From the NCBI GenBank assembly GCA_964505325.1, contig CAZDHT010000027.1, positions 1 to 33,426 on the forward strand: DNA of 33,426 bases, written 5' to 3'. The stretch is from CAZDHT01 sp964505325 (lineage in GTDB: Bacteria > Planctomycetota > PUPC01). Both the position numbers and the translations under genes were made by a program. The notes below the pieces were generated by a model. It saw only the letters and a program-made list of their open reading frames with translations, ran no database searches and was not told where the DNA came from. Numbering within the stretch: the first letter of the stretch is position 1; each line of letters starts with the position of its first letter. Below are positions 17,163 to 24,432 of the stretch, piece after piece.

Positions 17163-17204
17163 CTGGGGCAACGATGTCCGGCATTTCTTTTCTGTGGAGG
17201 CACC

Positions 17205-18273
17205 ATGAAAGGTCCCAAGGTTGTCGTGATCGGCGCGGGAAGCCTGTTCTTCGGACGCCAGGCGCTGTGGCAGATGCTCCACTCGGATGTGCTCAACACG
17301 GGGACCCTCGCGTACGTCGACATCGATGAGGCACGCCAGGAGAAGATGATCGGCCTGGCGAAGCTGATGGTCGAGCACCTCGACTCGCCGCTCACGCTCG
17401 AGGGCTCGACCGACCGCCGCGACGTGCTGCCCGGCGCGGACTTCGTCGTCCTCAGCTTTGCCCGCGACGGCGTGAAGTACCGCGGGATCGACTGCCAGAT
17501 CAGCGAGAAGTACGGCGTGCGAATGTGCTCGGGCGACACCATCGGGCCCGGCGGCATCTTCCGCGCCATGCGCGAACTGCCCGTGATCCTGGAGGTGGTC
17601 GAAGACGTGCGCGAGCTGTGCCCGGACGCCTGGCTCATCAACTACATCAATCCGACGGCGGTCAACGGCATCGCCCTGATGCGGCACGCGTCGGACCTGA
17701 AGACGTTCGCGCTTTGCGACGGCCACCACATGCCGCACCTGCTCGACCACTACCTGACTCGCGGCGGCATCGTTGAGAGCGCCGACGAGATCACCGACGA
17801 GATGCGGGCGAAGGTCGACCTACGCATCGGCGGCGTCAACCACTTCACCTGGGTGCTTTCGGCGGCCTACGACGGCCACGACCTGATGCCCGCAATCCGC
17901 AAGAAACAGGAAGAGGACGCCGCGAACGAATCAGCCGACGGCCACTCGAAGTCGATCTTCAACGTCGGCATGGGACTCGAGCTGTGGGACATCTACGGCG
18001 TGATGCCCGACTGCATGGGCCACACCAAGGAATACGTGCCGTACTGGCAAGGGCACAACGTCGCGCCGGACCGGTTCCCGCCGCTCGCCATCTTCGACGC
18101 TCCCAAGCGGCAGGAGCGGCACGACGCGATGTGGGCGCAGATCGATCAGTGGCTCGGCGGCGAACTCGATCCGCAGGTCTTCGTCGACGAGTTCGGACCC
18201 GACCACGCCACCGACATCATCGAGTCGATGTGGGGCGGCCTCGGCAAGCGGTTCTTCATCAACCAGCCGAACA
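17205..18273 (+). CDS. Glycoside hydrolase family 4 enzyme, cut by assembly gap
   Basis: The first 356 residues of a GH4 protein (alpha-galactosidase, alpha-glucuronidase or 6-phospho-glucosidase type), which uses NAD and a divalent metal in the cytoplasm. Visible are the Rossmann motif VVVIGAGSLFFG at the start, SGDTIGPGGIFRAMRE, NYINPTAVN, FALCDGHH with the metal-binding Cys position, and GGVNHFTWVL with the metal-binding His. GH4 enzymes work by an oxidation-elimination route, so alpha- or beta-linked sugars are both possible. The ATG at 17205 has GGAGG 4 nt upstream. The reading frame is intact to the Ns at 18274; about 80-120 residues of the C-terminus are missing. Whether they exist in the genome is not known from here. 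Confidence 0.85.
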
Positions 18274-18373
18274 NNNNNNNNNNNNNNNNNNNNNNNNNNN
18301 NNNNNNNNNNNNNNNNNNNNNNNNNNNNNNNNNNNNNNNNNNNNNNNNNNNNNNNNNNNNNNNNNNNNNNNNN
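18274..18373. other. Assembly gap (100 Ns)
   Basis: Exactly 100 Ns, the usual placeholder for a scaffold gap of unknown size. It removes the 3' end of the GH4 gene. The right edge falls directly at a REP-like repeat, a likely reason for the failed assembly. Confidence 0.98.
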
Positions 18374-18612
18374 ATTCATCAGCCCAGGGCAACGCCCTGG
18401 GTAAAAGGAGATGCATCACACCGTCGGACGGAGCCTGAAGTGCGGTCATTGACCAGCCCGGCGCGACGCTTCGGGTGAAGGAGGGCACACAGGCCAGCCA
18501 GCCTTGAAGCCGTCCGGTCTGCAGCCCGAAGGGCTGTTATTCATCAGCCCAGGGCAACGCCCTGGGTAAGGGAGACGTATTAGACCAGCCAGCCCTGAAA
18601 GGGCGTGACAGG
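18374..18612. repeat. REP-like hairpin cluster left of the transposase
   Basis: Two direct copies of a 31-nt unit start at 18374 and 18539 (ATTCATCAGCCCAGGG and on, with a CAGGGCAACGCCCTG hairpin). A second hairpin, CAGCCCGAAGGGCTG, is at 18522-18536, and an AGCCCTGAAAGGGCG hairpin at 18591-18605 touches the transposase start. The stretch from 18405 to 18521 looks like a decayed copy of the same unit. Confidence 0.75.
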
Positions 18613-18619
18613 GGGTAAT

Positions 18620-19072
18620 GTGGCGCAATCGCTCGCGAAACTCATCACTCACATCATCTTCAGCACCAAAGACCGCCGCGCCCTGATCACGCCTGATATC
18701 CGCGAACAACTCAACGCCTACCTCACCGGGATTCTCAACAACCTCGACTCGCCGTCAATCCGGGTCAACTGCGTCGCCGATCACGCACACGTGCTCTGCG
18801 TCCTCTCCAGGAACCGCGCCTTGGCGGACGTCGTGGAGGAGGTGAAGAAGGCATCATCCAAATGGATCAAGACGAAAGGCCCAGCCTTCCGGACGTTTTA
18901 TTGGCAGGCCGGTTACGGGGCGTTCTCGGTCAGCCCATCGAACGTTGACGCCGTGCGTGATTACATCATCCGCCAGGAGGAACACCACCGGAGGATGACG
19001 TTCCAGGATGAGTTGGTCGGGTTCCTGAAGCGACACGGCATCGACTACGACGAGCGTTACCTTTGGACGTGA
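18620..19072 (+). CDS. REP-associated tyrosine transposase (RAYT, IS200/IS605 TnpA-like)
   Basis: A 150-residue single-domain Y1 transposase. The start is GTG 18620, preceded by GGGGG, giving MAQSLAKLITHIIFSTKDRR, the common opening of this family; an earlier GTG at 18605 would sit in the hairpin. The HUH metal motif is DHAHV (His55, His57), and the nucleophile is Tyr115 in VRDYIIRQEEHH. Such enzymes nick and join single-stranded DNA at hairpins. Length is complete and no frameshift is seen, so it may be active. It is flanked by inverted REP-like hairpins (18591-18610 and 19079-19098; 18539-18569 and 19119-19148), its expected substrates. No TnpB gene is next to it, as usual for RAYTs. Confidence 0.9.
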   Translation: MAQSLAKLITHIIFSTKDRRALITPDIREQLNAYLTGILNNLDSPSIRVNCVADHAHVLCVLSRNRALADVVEEVKKASSKWIKTKGPAFRTFYWQAGYGAFSVSPSNVDAVRDYIIRQEEHHRRMTFQDELVGFLKRHGIDYDERYLWT

Positions 19073-19078
19073 CGGCTT

Positions 19079-19148
19079 GTGACGCCCTTACAGGGCTCGA
19101 CGGCTTGCCGCGACCGGATACCCAGGGCGTTGCCCTGGGCTGATGAAT
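19079..19148. repeat. REP-like hairpin pair right of the transposase
   Basis: CGCCCTTACAGGGCTCG at 19083-19098 and CCCAGGGCGTTGCCCTGGG at 19121-19139 are inverted copies of the hairpins on the left side of the transposase, so the gene sits between mirrored repeats. Confidence 0.75.
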
Positions 19149-19347
19149 TCGAGCCCTGCGGGCTCGGACGCAGGTGGTGTACACGGTCGCCGAATGGCCG
19201 GGCTGCGTAGCCTGGGTTGATGAATTCGGGCCCTGCGGGCTCGGACGCAGGTGGTGTACACGGTCGCCGAATGGCCGGGCTGCGTACCCTCGGCTGATGA
19301 ATTCGAGCCCTGCGGGCCCGGACGCAGGTGGTGTACACGGCCGCCAA
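19141..19347. repeat. 77-bp tandem repeat, about 2.7 copies
   Basis: Units begin with TGATGAATTC at 19141, 19218 and 19295, an exact 77-bp period. The third is cut after about 52 nt. Each unit holds the palindrome GAGCCCTGCGGGCTC (or a near copy) and GGTGTACACGG. Differences between units are few. The first unit grows directly out of the REP-like hairpin at 19119-19148. Confidence 0.85.
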
Positions 19348-19420
19348 ATACCAGTCGCGGCTCGTCGTGGATACGGGCGCGAACAATGTGGTCTGCATTG
19401 AGATGCGCAAGCAGATGTGA
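19346..19420 (+). pseudogene. Possible 3' remnant of a lost gene
   Basis: A 24-codon open stretch in one frame (KYQSRLVVDTGANNVVCIEM and on, to TGA at 19418-19420) starts where the 77-bp array stops. It has the GC-rich third positions of native genes (about 20 of 24) and ends 24 nt before the next start, like an operon neighbour. The family is not recognised. It may be the tail of a gene broken by the repeat/transposase insertion; it may also be chance. Confidence 0.3.
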
Positions 19421-19443
19421 AGCCAGGTCGGCGGAGGGCGTGG

Positions 19444-21699
19444 GTGAAGAGAATCATTCTGCTCTGGCTGCTCTGGGCGGCGCTCTGTTGGGCCGTGCCG
19501 GCGGACGCCCGGACCTTGTACCAGAGCGATTTCAGGTCGGTCCCGGACGGACCCGCCGAGGTCAAGGGATGGTCGCATGCCGGCGGCACCTACCGGATCG
19601 AGAAGGGCTGGCTGCACGTTACCAGCGCCAAGTCCAACCCGCTTGCCACGCTTGACCTCAAGCACGACGCGGACGGCACGTTCCGCGCCGTGGTGCGGAA
19701 CGCCCGCAATTGCCATCGCACCGGCCTGATCGCACGCGGCTTTCGGCTCGAGATCAACAACCAGCATGTCCGCGCCGAGCTGCACCGGCCAGAAGGGAAA
19801 CGGACGAAGCTTGTCGCCCACGCGCCGTACCGGCCGTTCTCCCGGTTCGAGCACGAGTTCGAACTGCGCCTCGTGTTTGCCGGCCGCAAGGTCGCGGCGT
19901 TCATCGACCGCAAGAAGCTGCTGGAGTACGAGTCGCCCGCGCCGATCCCGCCCGGCCGCCCGTACGGATTGATGGGCGGGTGGGGCACGGACGTCGCCTG
20001 GCGGAACGTCTCGCTGTCGGACAAGCCGGACCTCAGCGAATGGCCGCAGGAGAGCCCGCCGAGGGCGGCGCCCCCGGGCCTGGTCTCGGTCACGCAGGTT
20101 CGCGGAATGCGCAGCGACAACATCTACTTCGATAACGAGCCGGCGGGGCTGCGGGTCAGCGTCAGGACGTCGCGCCCCGAAGCGACGAACGTGCACCTGC
20201 AATTCCGGCTGATCGACGTCCGCCAGCGCACAGTCGCCGAGAAGGACCAGATCGTTCGGCTTGAACCGAAGAAGGAGCACGCCCTCACGGCCACATTCCG
20301 CCCGCCCGCGCGCGGTTGCTTCAAGATCGCCCTGTACGCCGGCACGGAGGCGGCGAAGCGTGGCTGGGTCGAGGACTTGGGTGGTTTCACCGTCGTCCCG
20401 CTCTCTCTCTACGACGCGCCGCGAAACCCGAAGTCTTACTTCGGCGGTCACATGGACGGCATCAACCTGGAGTGGCACCTGAAAGCCGGACGCAAGATCG
20501 GCATCCAGTGGGCACGCTGCCACGACATGCTCCAGCACACGTGGTGGACGCGCGTCCAGCCGAAGGGCCGCGACCAGTGGATCTGGCGCGACGAGACACA
20601 GCGGACAATCGACCGGCTGGGCTTCTCCACGCTCGGCGAGTTCCTGTGGACGCCGGACTGGGCATCGAGCGCCAAGGGCGGCAAGCGACAGGCCGCCCCG
20701 CCGAAGGATCTCGCCGACTTCGGCCGCTACGTCTTCGAGACGGTCAAGCATCACCGCACGAGCATCAAGCATTGGGAGGTCTGGAACGAGCCGCACTACG
20801 CAGGCTTCTGGCGGGGCACACCCGAGCAGTACGCTGAACTGCTCGAGGTCGCGTACCGGCAGGCGAAGAAAGCCGACCCCGACTGCGTTGTGCTCGGCGG
20901 CGGGGGCGTCTACATCGGCCGGCTCGATTGGACGCGGCGGATGCTCGCCGCGCTCAAGGGCAGGCCGATGGACGGTTTCTCGATCCACTACATAACGCCC
21001 GAGGCGGCGGGCGAGCAACTGGCGAAGCTCCGCCGGCTGCTCGACGGGCGCGGGCTGAAGAACATCCCCATCTGGAACACCGAGGCGAGTGTGCCGTCGA
21101 CCAGCTTCCTCGACCAGTGCCGCGTCGGCCGGATGCACCCCGAGGCGCGGTACCACTTCCGCAACGCGTGCTGCGAACTGGTCCGGATGTACATGGAGAA
21201 CATCGCAAACGGTGTCGAGCGGGTGTTCTACTACCACCAGGCCGACCCGTGGCGGTTCCGGCAGTTCCCCAAGCCACGGGCCGCGGCGAACCCGCCGCTC
21301 GGCACCGGGATGTGGGACGAGGGCCGGATGCTGAAGCCCGTCGCCGCGGCGCACGCCGCGCTGGCGTACGCCATCGAGGGCAAGAAATACGCGTCGCGCG
21401 TTTCGTCCGGTCGCCGCCACGCGTTCATCTTCGAGGGCAAGAGCGCCGCGGCAGCGGTGCATTACGCCACGTTCCGCGAGTTCTCGCGAAGGGAGACGAT
21501 CCGGTTGACGATGCCGCGTGGCGTGCGGGCTGCGGACCTAACCGTCATCGACTTCATGGGCAACGAGTCACGGCCACGCGCGAAGGACGGAGCCGTCGTC
21601 CTTCCCATCTCGTGTGAGCCGGTGTACCTGATCTGCCGGGCGAAGAACGCTGCCGCCGTCCTGCGTACGATGTACCGGGCGGGCCTGCGGGCGGATTAG
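19444..21699 (+). CDS. Secreted GH39-like (clan GH-A) glycoside hydrolase
   Basis: A 751-residue exported protein. The start is GTG 19444 with GGAGGG 5 nt upstream and opens into a signal peptide (MKRIILLWLLWAALCWAVPA); a GTG at 19417 in frame is less well placed. Residues about 25-200 form a beta-sandwich resembling the LamG/DUF1080 type (YRIEKGWLHV, GLMGGWGTDVAWRNVSLS). Then comes an Ig-like linker and a TIM barrel with WEVWNEPHYAGFW (acid/base Glu449) and IPIWNTEASV (nucleophile Glu547), the clan GH-A pair, closest in layout to GH39. Such enzymes release xylose, iduronate or similar sugars; the substrate is unknown. Its stop overlaps that of the convergent membrane gene by 4 nt. Confidence 0.8.
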   Translation: MKRIILLWLLWAALCWAVPADARTLYQSDFRSVPDGPAEVKGWSHAGGTYRIEKGWLHVTSAKSNPLATLDLKHDADGTFRAVVRNARNCHRTGLIARGFRLEINNQHVRAELHRPEGKRTKLVAHAPYRPFSRFEHEFELRLVFAGRKVAAFIDRKKLLEYESPAPIPPGRPYGLMGGWGTDVAWRNVSLSDKPDLSEWPQESPPRAAPPGLVSVTQVRGMRSDNIYFDNEPAGLRVSVRTSRPEATNVHLQFRLIDVRQRTVAEKDQIVRLEPKKEHALTATFRPPARGCFKIALYAGTEAAKRGWVEDLGGFTVVPLSLYDAPRNPKSYFGGHMDGINLEWHLKAGRKIGIQWARCHDMLQHTWWTRVQPKGRDQWIWRDETQRTIDRLGFSTLGEFLWTPDWASSAKGGKRQAAPPKDLADFGRYVFETVKHHRTSIKHWEVWNEPHYAGFWRGTPEQYAELLEVAYRQAKKADPDCVVLGGGGVYIGRLDWTRRMLAALKGRPMDGFSIHYITPEAAGEQLAKLRRLLDGRGLKNIPIWNTEASVPSTSFLDQCRVGRMHPEARYHFRNACCELVRMYMENIANGVERVFYYHQADPWRFRQFPKPRAAANPPLGTGMWDEGRMLKPVAAAHAALAYAIEGKKYASRVSSGRRHAFIFEGKSAAAAVHYATFREFSRRETIRLTMPRGVRAADLTVIDFMGNESRPRAKDGAVVLPISCEPVYLICRAKNAAAVLRTMYRAGLRAD

Positions 21700-22304
21700 G
21701 GCGTCTTCTTCCAGAACGACGCGAAGTTGGTGACCCGCTGGATCGTGCGGCTCAACGACGTGGCATAGCCGACGCAGATGGAGAACGTGATCGCCCAGTA
21801 CAGGTCGAGCGCCTGCTGGCACACCAACAGCAAGCCGCACAGGAACAGCAATCCCACTACCGCCTCGGACGGCTTTACGTCCCGGTCGGCAACGTACGTC
21901 TCGTCCATCAGCGAGAGCCCCGCCATCAGCACGAGGATCACGCCGTTGAACAGGTTCCACGCGGGGAACACGATCCACCAGTTGAGCGACTGCTTGAAGA
22001 TATAGATGGCCGCGGCCAGCCCGCTCACGTAGTTGGCGACGATGGCAAAAAACAGCATCAGCAGCTTCTCGATGTCTGTCTTCGGTCTCTTCCTGAACGC
22101 GTGGTAGATCGAAAAGACGATTCCTGCGATGAAGAAGACAAACAGGAACAGAGCCAGTAAGTTGAAGCCGGAGAAGATGTGGGCGCGCGACTCGGCGCGC
22201 AGCGCCTGCTCCGTGGCGTACAGCACCACGAACGCGACGCTCATCAGAAACAGCGCCAGCTCATCGAAACCGGGGATGAGGATTAGACGCTTCAACATGC
22301 CCAT
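21696..22304 (-). CDS. Small multi-pass membrane protein, unknown function
   Basis: About 202 residues from ATG 22304 (a second ATG is at 22298). It has six or so hydrophobic segments, among them LALFLMSVAFVVLYA, LALFLFVFFIAGIVFSIYHAF, LLMLFFAIVANYVSGLAAAIYIF, AWNLFNGVILVLMAGLSL and VVGLLFLCGLLLVCQQALDLYW. No family is recognised and no transport motif is seen. No clear ribosome site precedes the ATG. The promoter at 22356-22384 would start transcription almost on an in-frame GTG at 22349, so a leaderless start 15 residues longer is possible. Overlaps the stop of the GH39-like gene (TTAG). Confidence 0.75.
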   Translation of the reverse strand: MGMLKRLILIPGFDELALFLMSVAFVVLYATEQALRAESRAHIFSGFNLLALFLFVFFIAGIVFSIYHAFRKRPKTDIEKLLMLFFAIVANYVSGLAAAIYIFKQSLNWWIVFPAWNLFNGVILVLMAGLSLMDETYVADRDVKPSEAVVGLLFLCGLLLVCQQALDLYWAITFSICVGYATSLSRTIQRVTNFASFWKKTP

Positions 22305-22355
22305 GTGCTGCCGGCCCGCGTGACCCGCCTGCTTGCTGCGCCACTGCACCTCCGA

Positions 22356-22384
22356 ATGATACGCTCGGCCGGGCGGGGAGTCAA
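22356..22384 (-). promoter_or_regulatory. Sigma-70-like promoter for the membrane protein
   Basis: On the minus strand TTGACT (22379-22384), 17-nt spacer, TATCAT (22356-22361). Divergent from the promoter at 22417-22445. Confidence 0.6.
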
Positions 22385-22416
22385 CGAGCGGGGAACGTCC
22401 CCGTTCGCCAGAGCCT

Positions 22417-22445
22417 TTGCCTTTCTCACGGGCGCCTGATAGAAT
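22417..22445 (+). promoter_or_regulatory. Sigma-70-like promoter for the PHP-EamA-hydrolase genes
   Basis: TTGCCT (22417-22422), 17-nt spacer, TAGAAT (22440-22445), leader about 80 nt. Confidence 0.55.
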
Positions 22446-22532
22446 CCGCCGCGTCGCACGGTGCGCCACGCGCTGAACCGGCCGGTTGCTCCGTCAGTGT
22501 GCGGCGCGGATGCCAATAGAGAGGAAAGCACG

Positions 22533-23414
22533 ATGCGCAACTTCCGGTACGACACATCGGGAAAATGGTTCAAGGGCAATACCCACATCCACAGCACGTT
22601 CTCCGACGGCGGCAAGACGACCGGCGAGCTGGCCGAGATGTACGCCGCCGCCGGCTACAACTTTTTGTTCCGCGCCGATCACTGGGTCGCGTCGGACGTC
22701 GTTGCCGAGGAGGGCGACGTCCCGCTGCTCTGGCTGGACGGCATCGAGTTGGACGGCGTCGACGAGACCGGGGCCTACTTCCACGTGGTCGGCCTGGGCC
22801 GGTTCGACGGGCTGTCGCGCGAGATGGGCCTGGAGCCGGCGATGGAGGCGATTCGGGAGCAGGACGGCCTGCTCGTCCTTGCCCACCCCCACTGGTGCGG
22901 GAACACGATGGAAGACGCCCTGCGGCACGGGTTCCATGGCGTCGAGATCTACAACCACGTCTGCCGCTGGCTGAACGGCAAGGGCGATGGGCTGACCCAC
23001 TGGGACTGGATGCTGGAGCACAACGCGAACACGCTGGGCCTTGCCGTCGACGACGCTCACATCCGGCCCGAGCACCCGGGGTGGAACGGCGGCTGGATCG
23101 TGGTCAATGCACCGGAGCTTTCCCGCGAGGCGATCTCCGCCGCCGTGCGGGCGGGGAACTTCTACTCCAGCCAGGGCCCGGAGTTTCTGTCCGTCGAGAC
23201 CGACGGCGCCGCGGTGCGTGTGGCGACGTCACCGGTGTCCTTCATCCGAATCGTGGGTCCGGGCCCCTTCGGTGCGCGGGTCGGCTCGTTCGAGGGCAAG
23301 ACGTTCACCGACGCCGTGTTCGACATTCCCGGAGACTGGGACACCGTGCGGCTGGAGATCGAGGACGCGGACGGCCGGCGCGCCTGGACGAACACTCTGT
23401 TCGGTGCCGCGTAA
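22533..23414 (+). CDS. PHP-domain metal-dependent phosphoesterase
   Basis: A 293-residue PHP protein. Metal-binding motifs are in order: NTHIHSTFSDG (His18, His20, Asp25), FRADHW (Asp49, His50), LVLAHPHWCG near residue 115, and AVDDAHI near 172. PHP enzymes hydrolyse phosphate esters with a three-metal site; nucleotide, histidinol-phosphate or sugar-phosphate substrates are all known. No signal peptide, so cytoplasmic. About 80 C-terminal residues (FLSVETDGAAVRVATSPVSF and on) look like a small beta domain often seen in this subgroup. ATG 22533 has AGAGAGGAAAG just upstream. First gene of a likely three-gene unit. Confidence 0.85.
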   Translation: MRNFRYDTSGKWFKGNTHIHSTFSDGGKTTGELAEMYAAAGYNFLFRADHWVASDVVAEEGDVPLLWLDGIELDGVDETGAYFHVVGLGRFDGLSREMGLEPAMEAIREQDGLLVLAHPHWCGNTMEDALRHGFHGVEIYNHVCRWLNGKGDGLTHWDWMLEHNANTLGLAVDDAHIRPEHPGWNGGWIVVNAPELSREAISAAVRAGNFYSSQGPEFLSVETDGAAVRVATSPVSFIRIVGPGPFGARVGSFEGKTFTDAVFDIPGDWDTVRLEIEDADGRRAWTNTLFGAA

Positions 23415-23424
23415 CCGCGCCTTG

Positions 23425-23496
23425 GCGCCACGGTGATTTCACGACTTCACAAATTTGTGAATTTGTGAATTGCTGAAGTCGTGAAGTGCGTGGCGC
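23425..23496. repeat. 72-bp two-stage palindrome between PHP and EamA genes
   Basis: The outer stem is GCGCCACG (23425-23432) with CGTGGCGC (23489-23496); the inner stem is TTCACGACTTC (23438-23448) with GAAGTCGTGAA (23475-23485). The 26-nt loop holds the perfect palindrome CACAAATTTGTG and a repeated TTGTGAA word. AT-rich inside a GC-rich region, with no T run, so not a classic terminator. Confidence 0.7.
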
Positions 23497-23530
23497 GGCC
23501 GTTGAGGCGCCAACGAGACGAGAGGACAGC

Positions 23531-24409
23531 GTGAACCCGTTCGTCATTGCTCTTGTGCTCATCTCCACGGTGATGCACGCGGGCTGGAACCTGCTCGCAC
23601 GCGGACGGCGCAGCGAGGCGGCGTTCTTCCGGCGGATGCTGCTCGTCAGCGTCACCATCGGCCTCGTCCCCGCGGTCGTGAGCGAAGTGCTGGCCAACTC
23701 GATCAGTACCACCGGGTGGCTGTGCTTGATCGGGTCGGGCGTGTGTTGCGGCGTGTACTACTTCGCGCTGGCGCGGGCGTACGGGGCGTTGGACTTCACC
23801 GTGGCGTATCCGGTGGCCCGGGCGCTGCCGGTGATCCTGGTCGGGCTGGGCGACGTGCTGCGCGGCAACCCGCTGACGGCGGCGGGCTGGGGCGGAATGC
23901 TGATGGTCGTGGCCGGCTGCGCCCTCTGCCCGCTGCGTTCGTTCCGCGAAGTCTCGCTGCGGCGCTACGTAACCCGCGCCATCGGCTACGTCTTGCTCAC
24001 CGCGCTGGCCACGGTCGGCTACACGCTGTTCGACAAGGTCGCATCCGAGTCGCTGGTGCAGAGCCCGGCCACGGCGTTCCGCTACTGCTACTTCTTTTTC
24101 GTCTCGTCGTGGCTGTTCTATGAGGCGCTGCTCAGGCTGCTCGGCGGCGCCGAGGGCGCGGATCGACTGGGCTGGCGGCTGCCGGCGCTGGCCGCAATGC
24201 TCAACTTCGGCGCCTATGGGCTGGTCCTGTGGGCGTACCAGTTGACGGCGCGGGCCGGCTACATCGTGGCCTTTCGACAGTTCAGCATTGTGATCGGTGT
24301 CGTGCTGGCGTTCGCCATCTACAAGGAGCGCGGCCGCGGGGTGCGGCTGACGGGATCGCTGTTGACCACGGCGGGCCTGGTTGTCATCGCCCTGTGGGGC
24401 GGAGGATAG
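23531..24409 (+). CDS. EamA/DMT-family transporter
   Basis: A 292-residue membrane protein with about ten hydrophobic segments, the size and layout of EamA drug/metabolite transporters. It opens with VMHAGWNLLARG and has YFALARAYGALDFTVAYPVARALPVILV in the first EamA repeat and GLVLWAYQLTARAGYIVAFRQFSIVIGVVLAF in the second. The start is GTG 23531, with GAGAGGA 6 nt upstream; the frame opens earlier, in the palindrome. It probably moves a small metabolite across the inner membrane, direction unknown. The stop is 23 nt before the hydrolase start, so the two are likely co-transcribed. Confidence 0.85.
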   Translation: MNPFVIALVLISTVMHAGWNLLARGRRSEAAFFRRMLLVSVTIGLVPAVVSEVLANSISTTGWLCLIGSGVCCGVYYFALARAYGALDFTVAYPVARALPVILVGLGDVLRGNPLTAAGWGGMLMVVAGCALCPLRSFREVSLRRYVTRAIGYVLLTALATVGYTLFDKVASESLVQSPATAFRYCYFFFVSSWLFYEALLRLLGGAEGADRLGWRLPALAAMLNFGAYGLVLWAYQLTARAGYIVAFRQFSIVIGVVLAFAIYKERGRGVRLTGSLLTTAGLVVIALWGGG

Positions 24410-24432
24410 CCGAACGGAAGGAGGCGAGCGAC

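Noticed and set aside
19141..19347. CRISPR array
   Set aside because: Units are 77 bp with no separate unique spacers, and no cas genes are near.
19057..21462. Long minus-strand gene across the GH39-like gene and the repeats
   Set aside because: The sense frame has a signal peptide and catalytic Glu pair; the antisense product has only repeat-derived and Arg-rich sequence.
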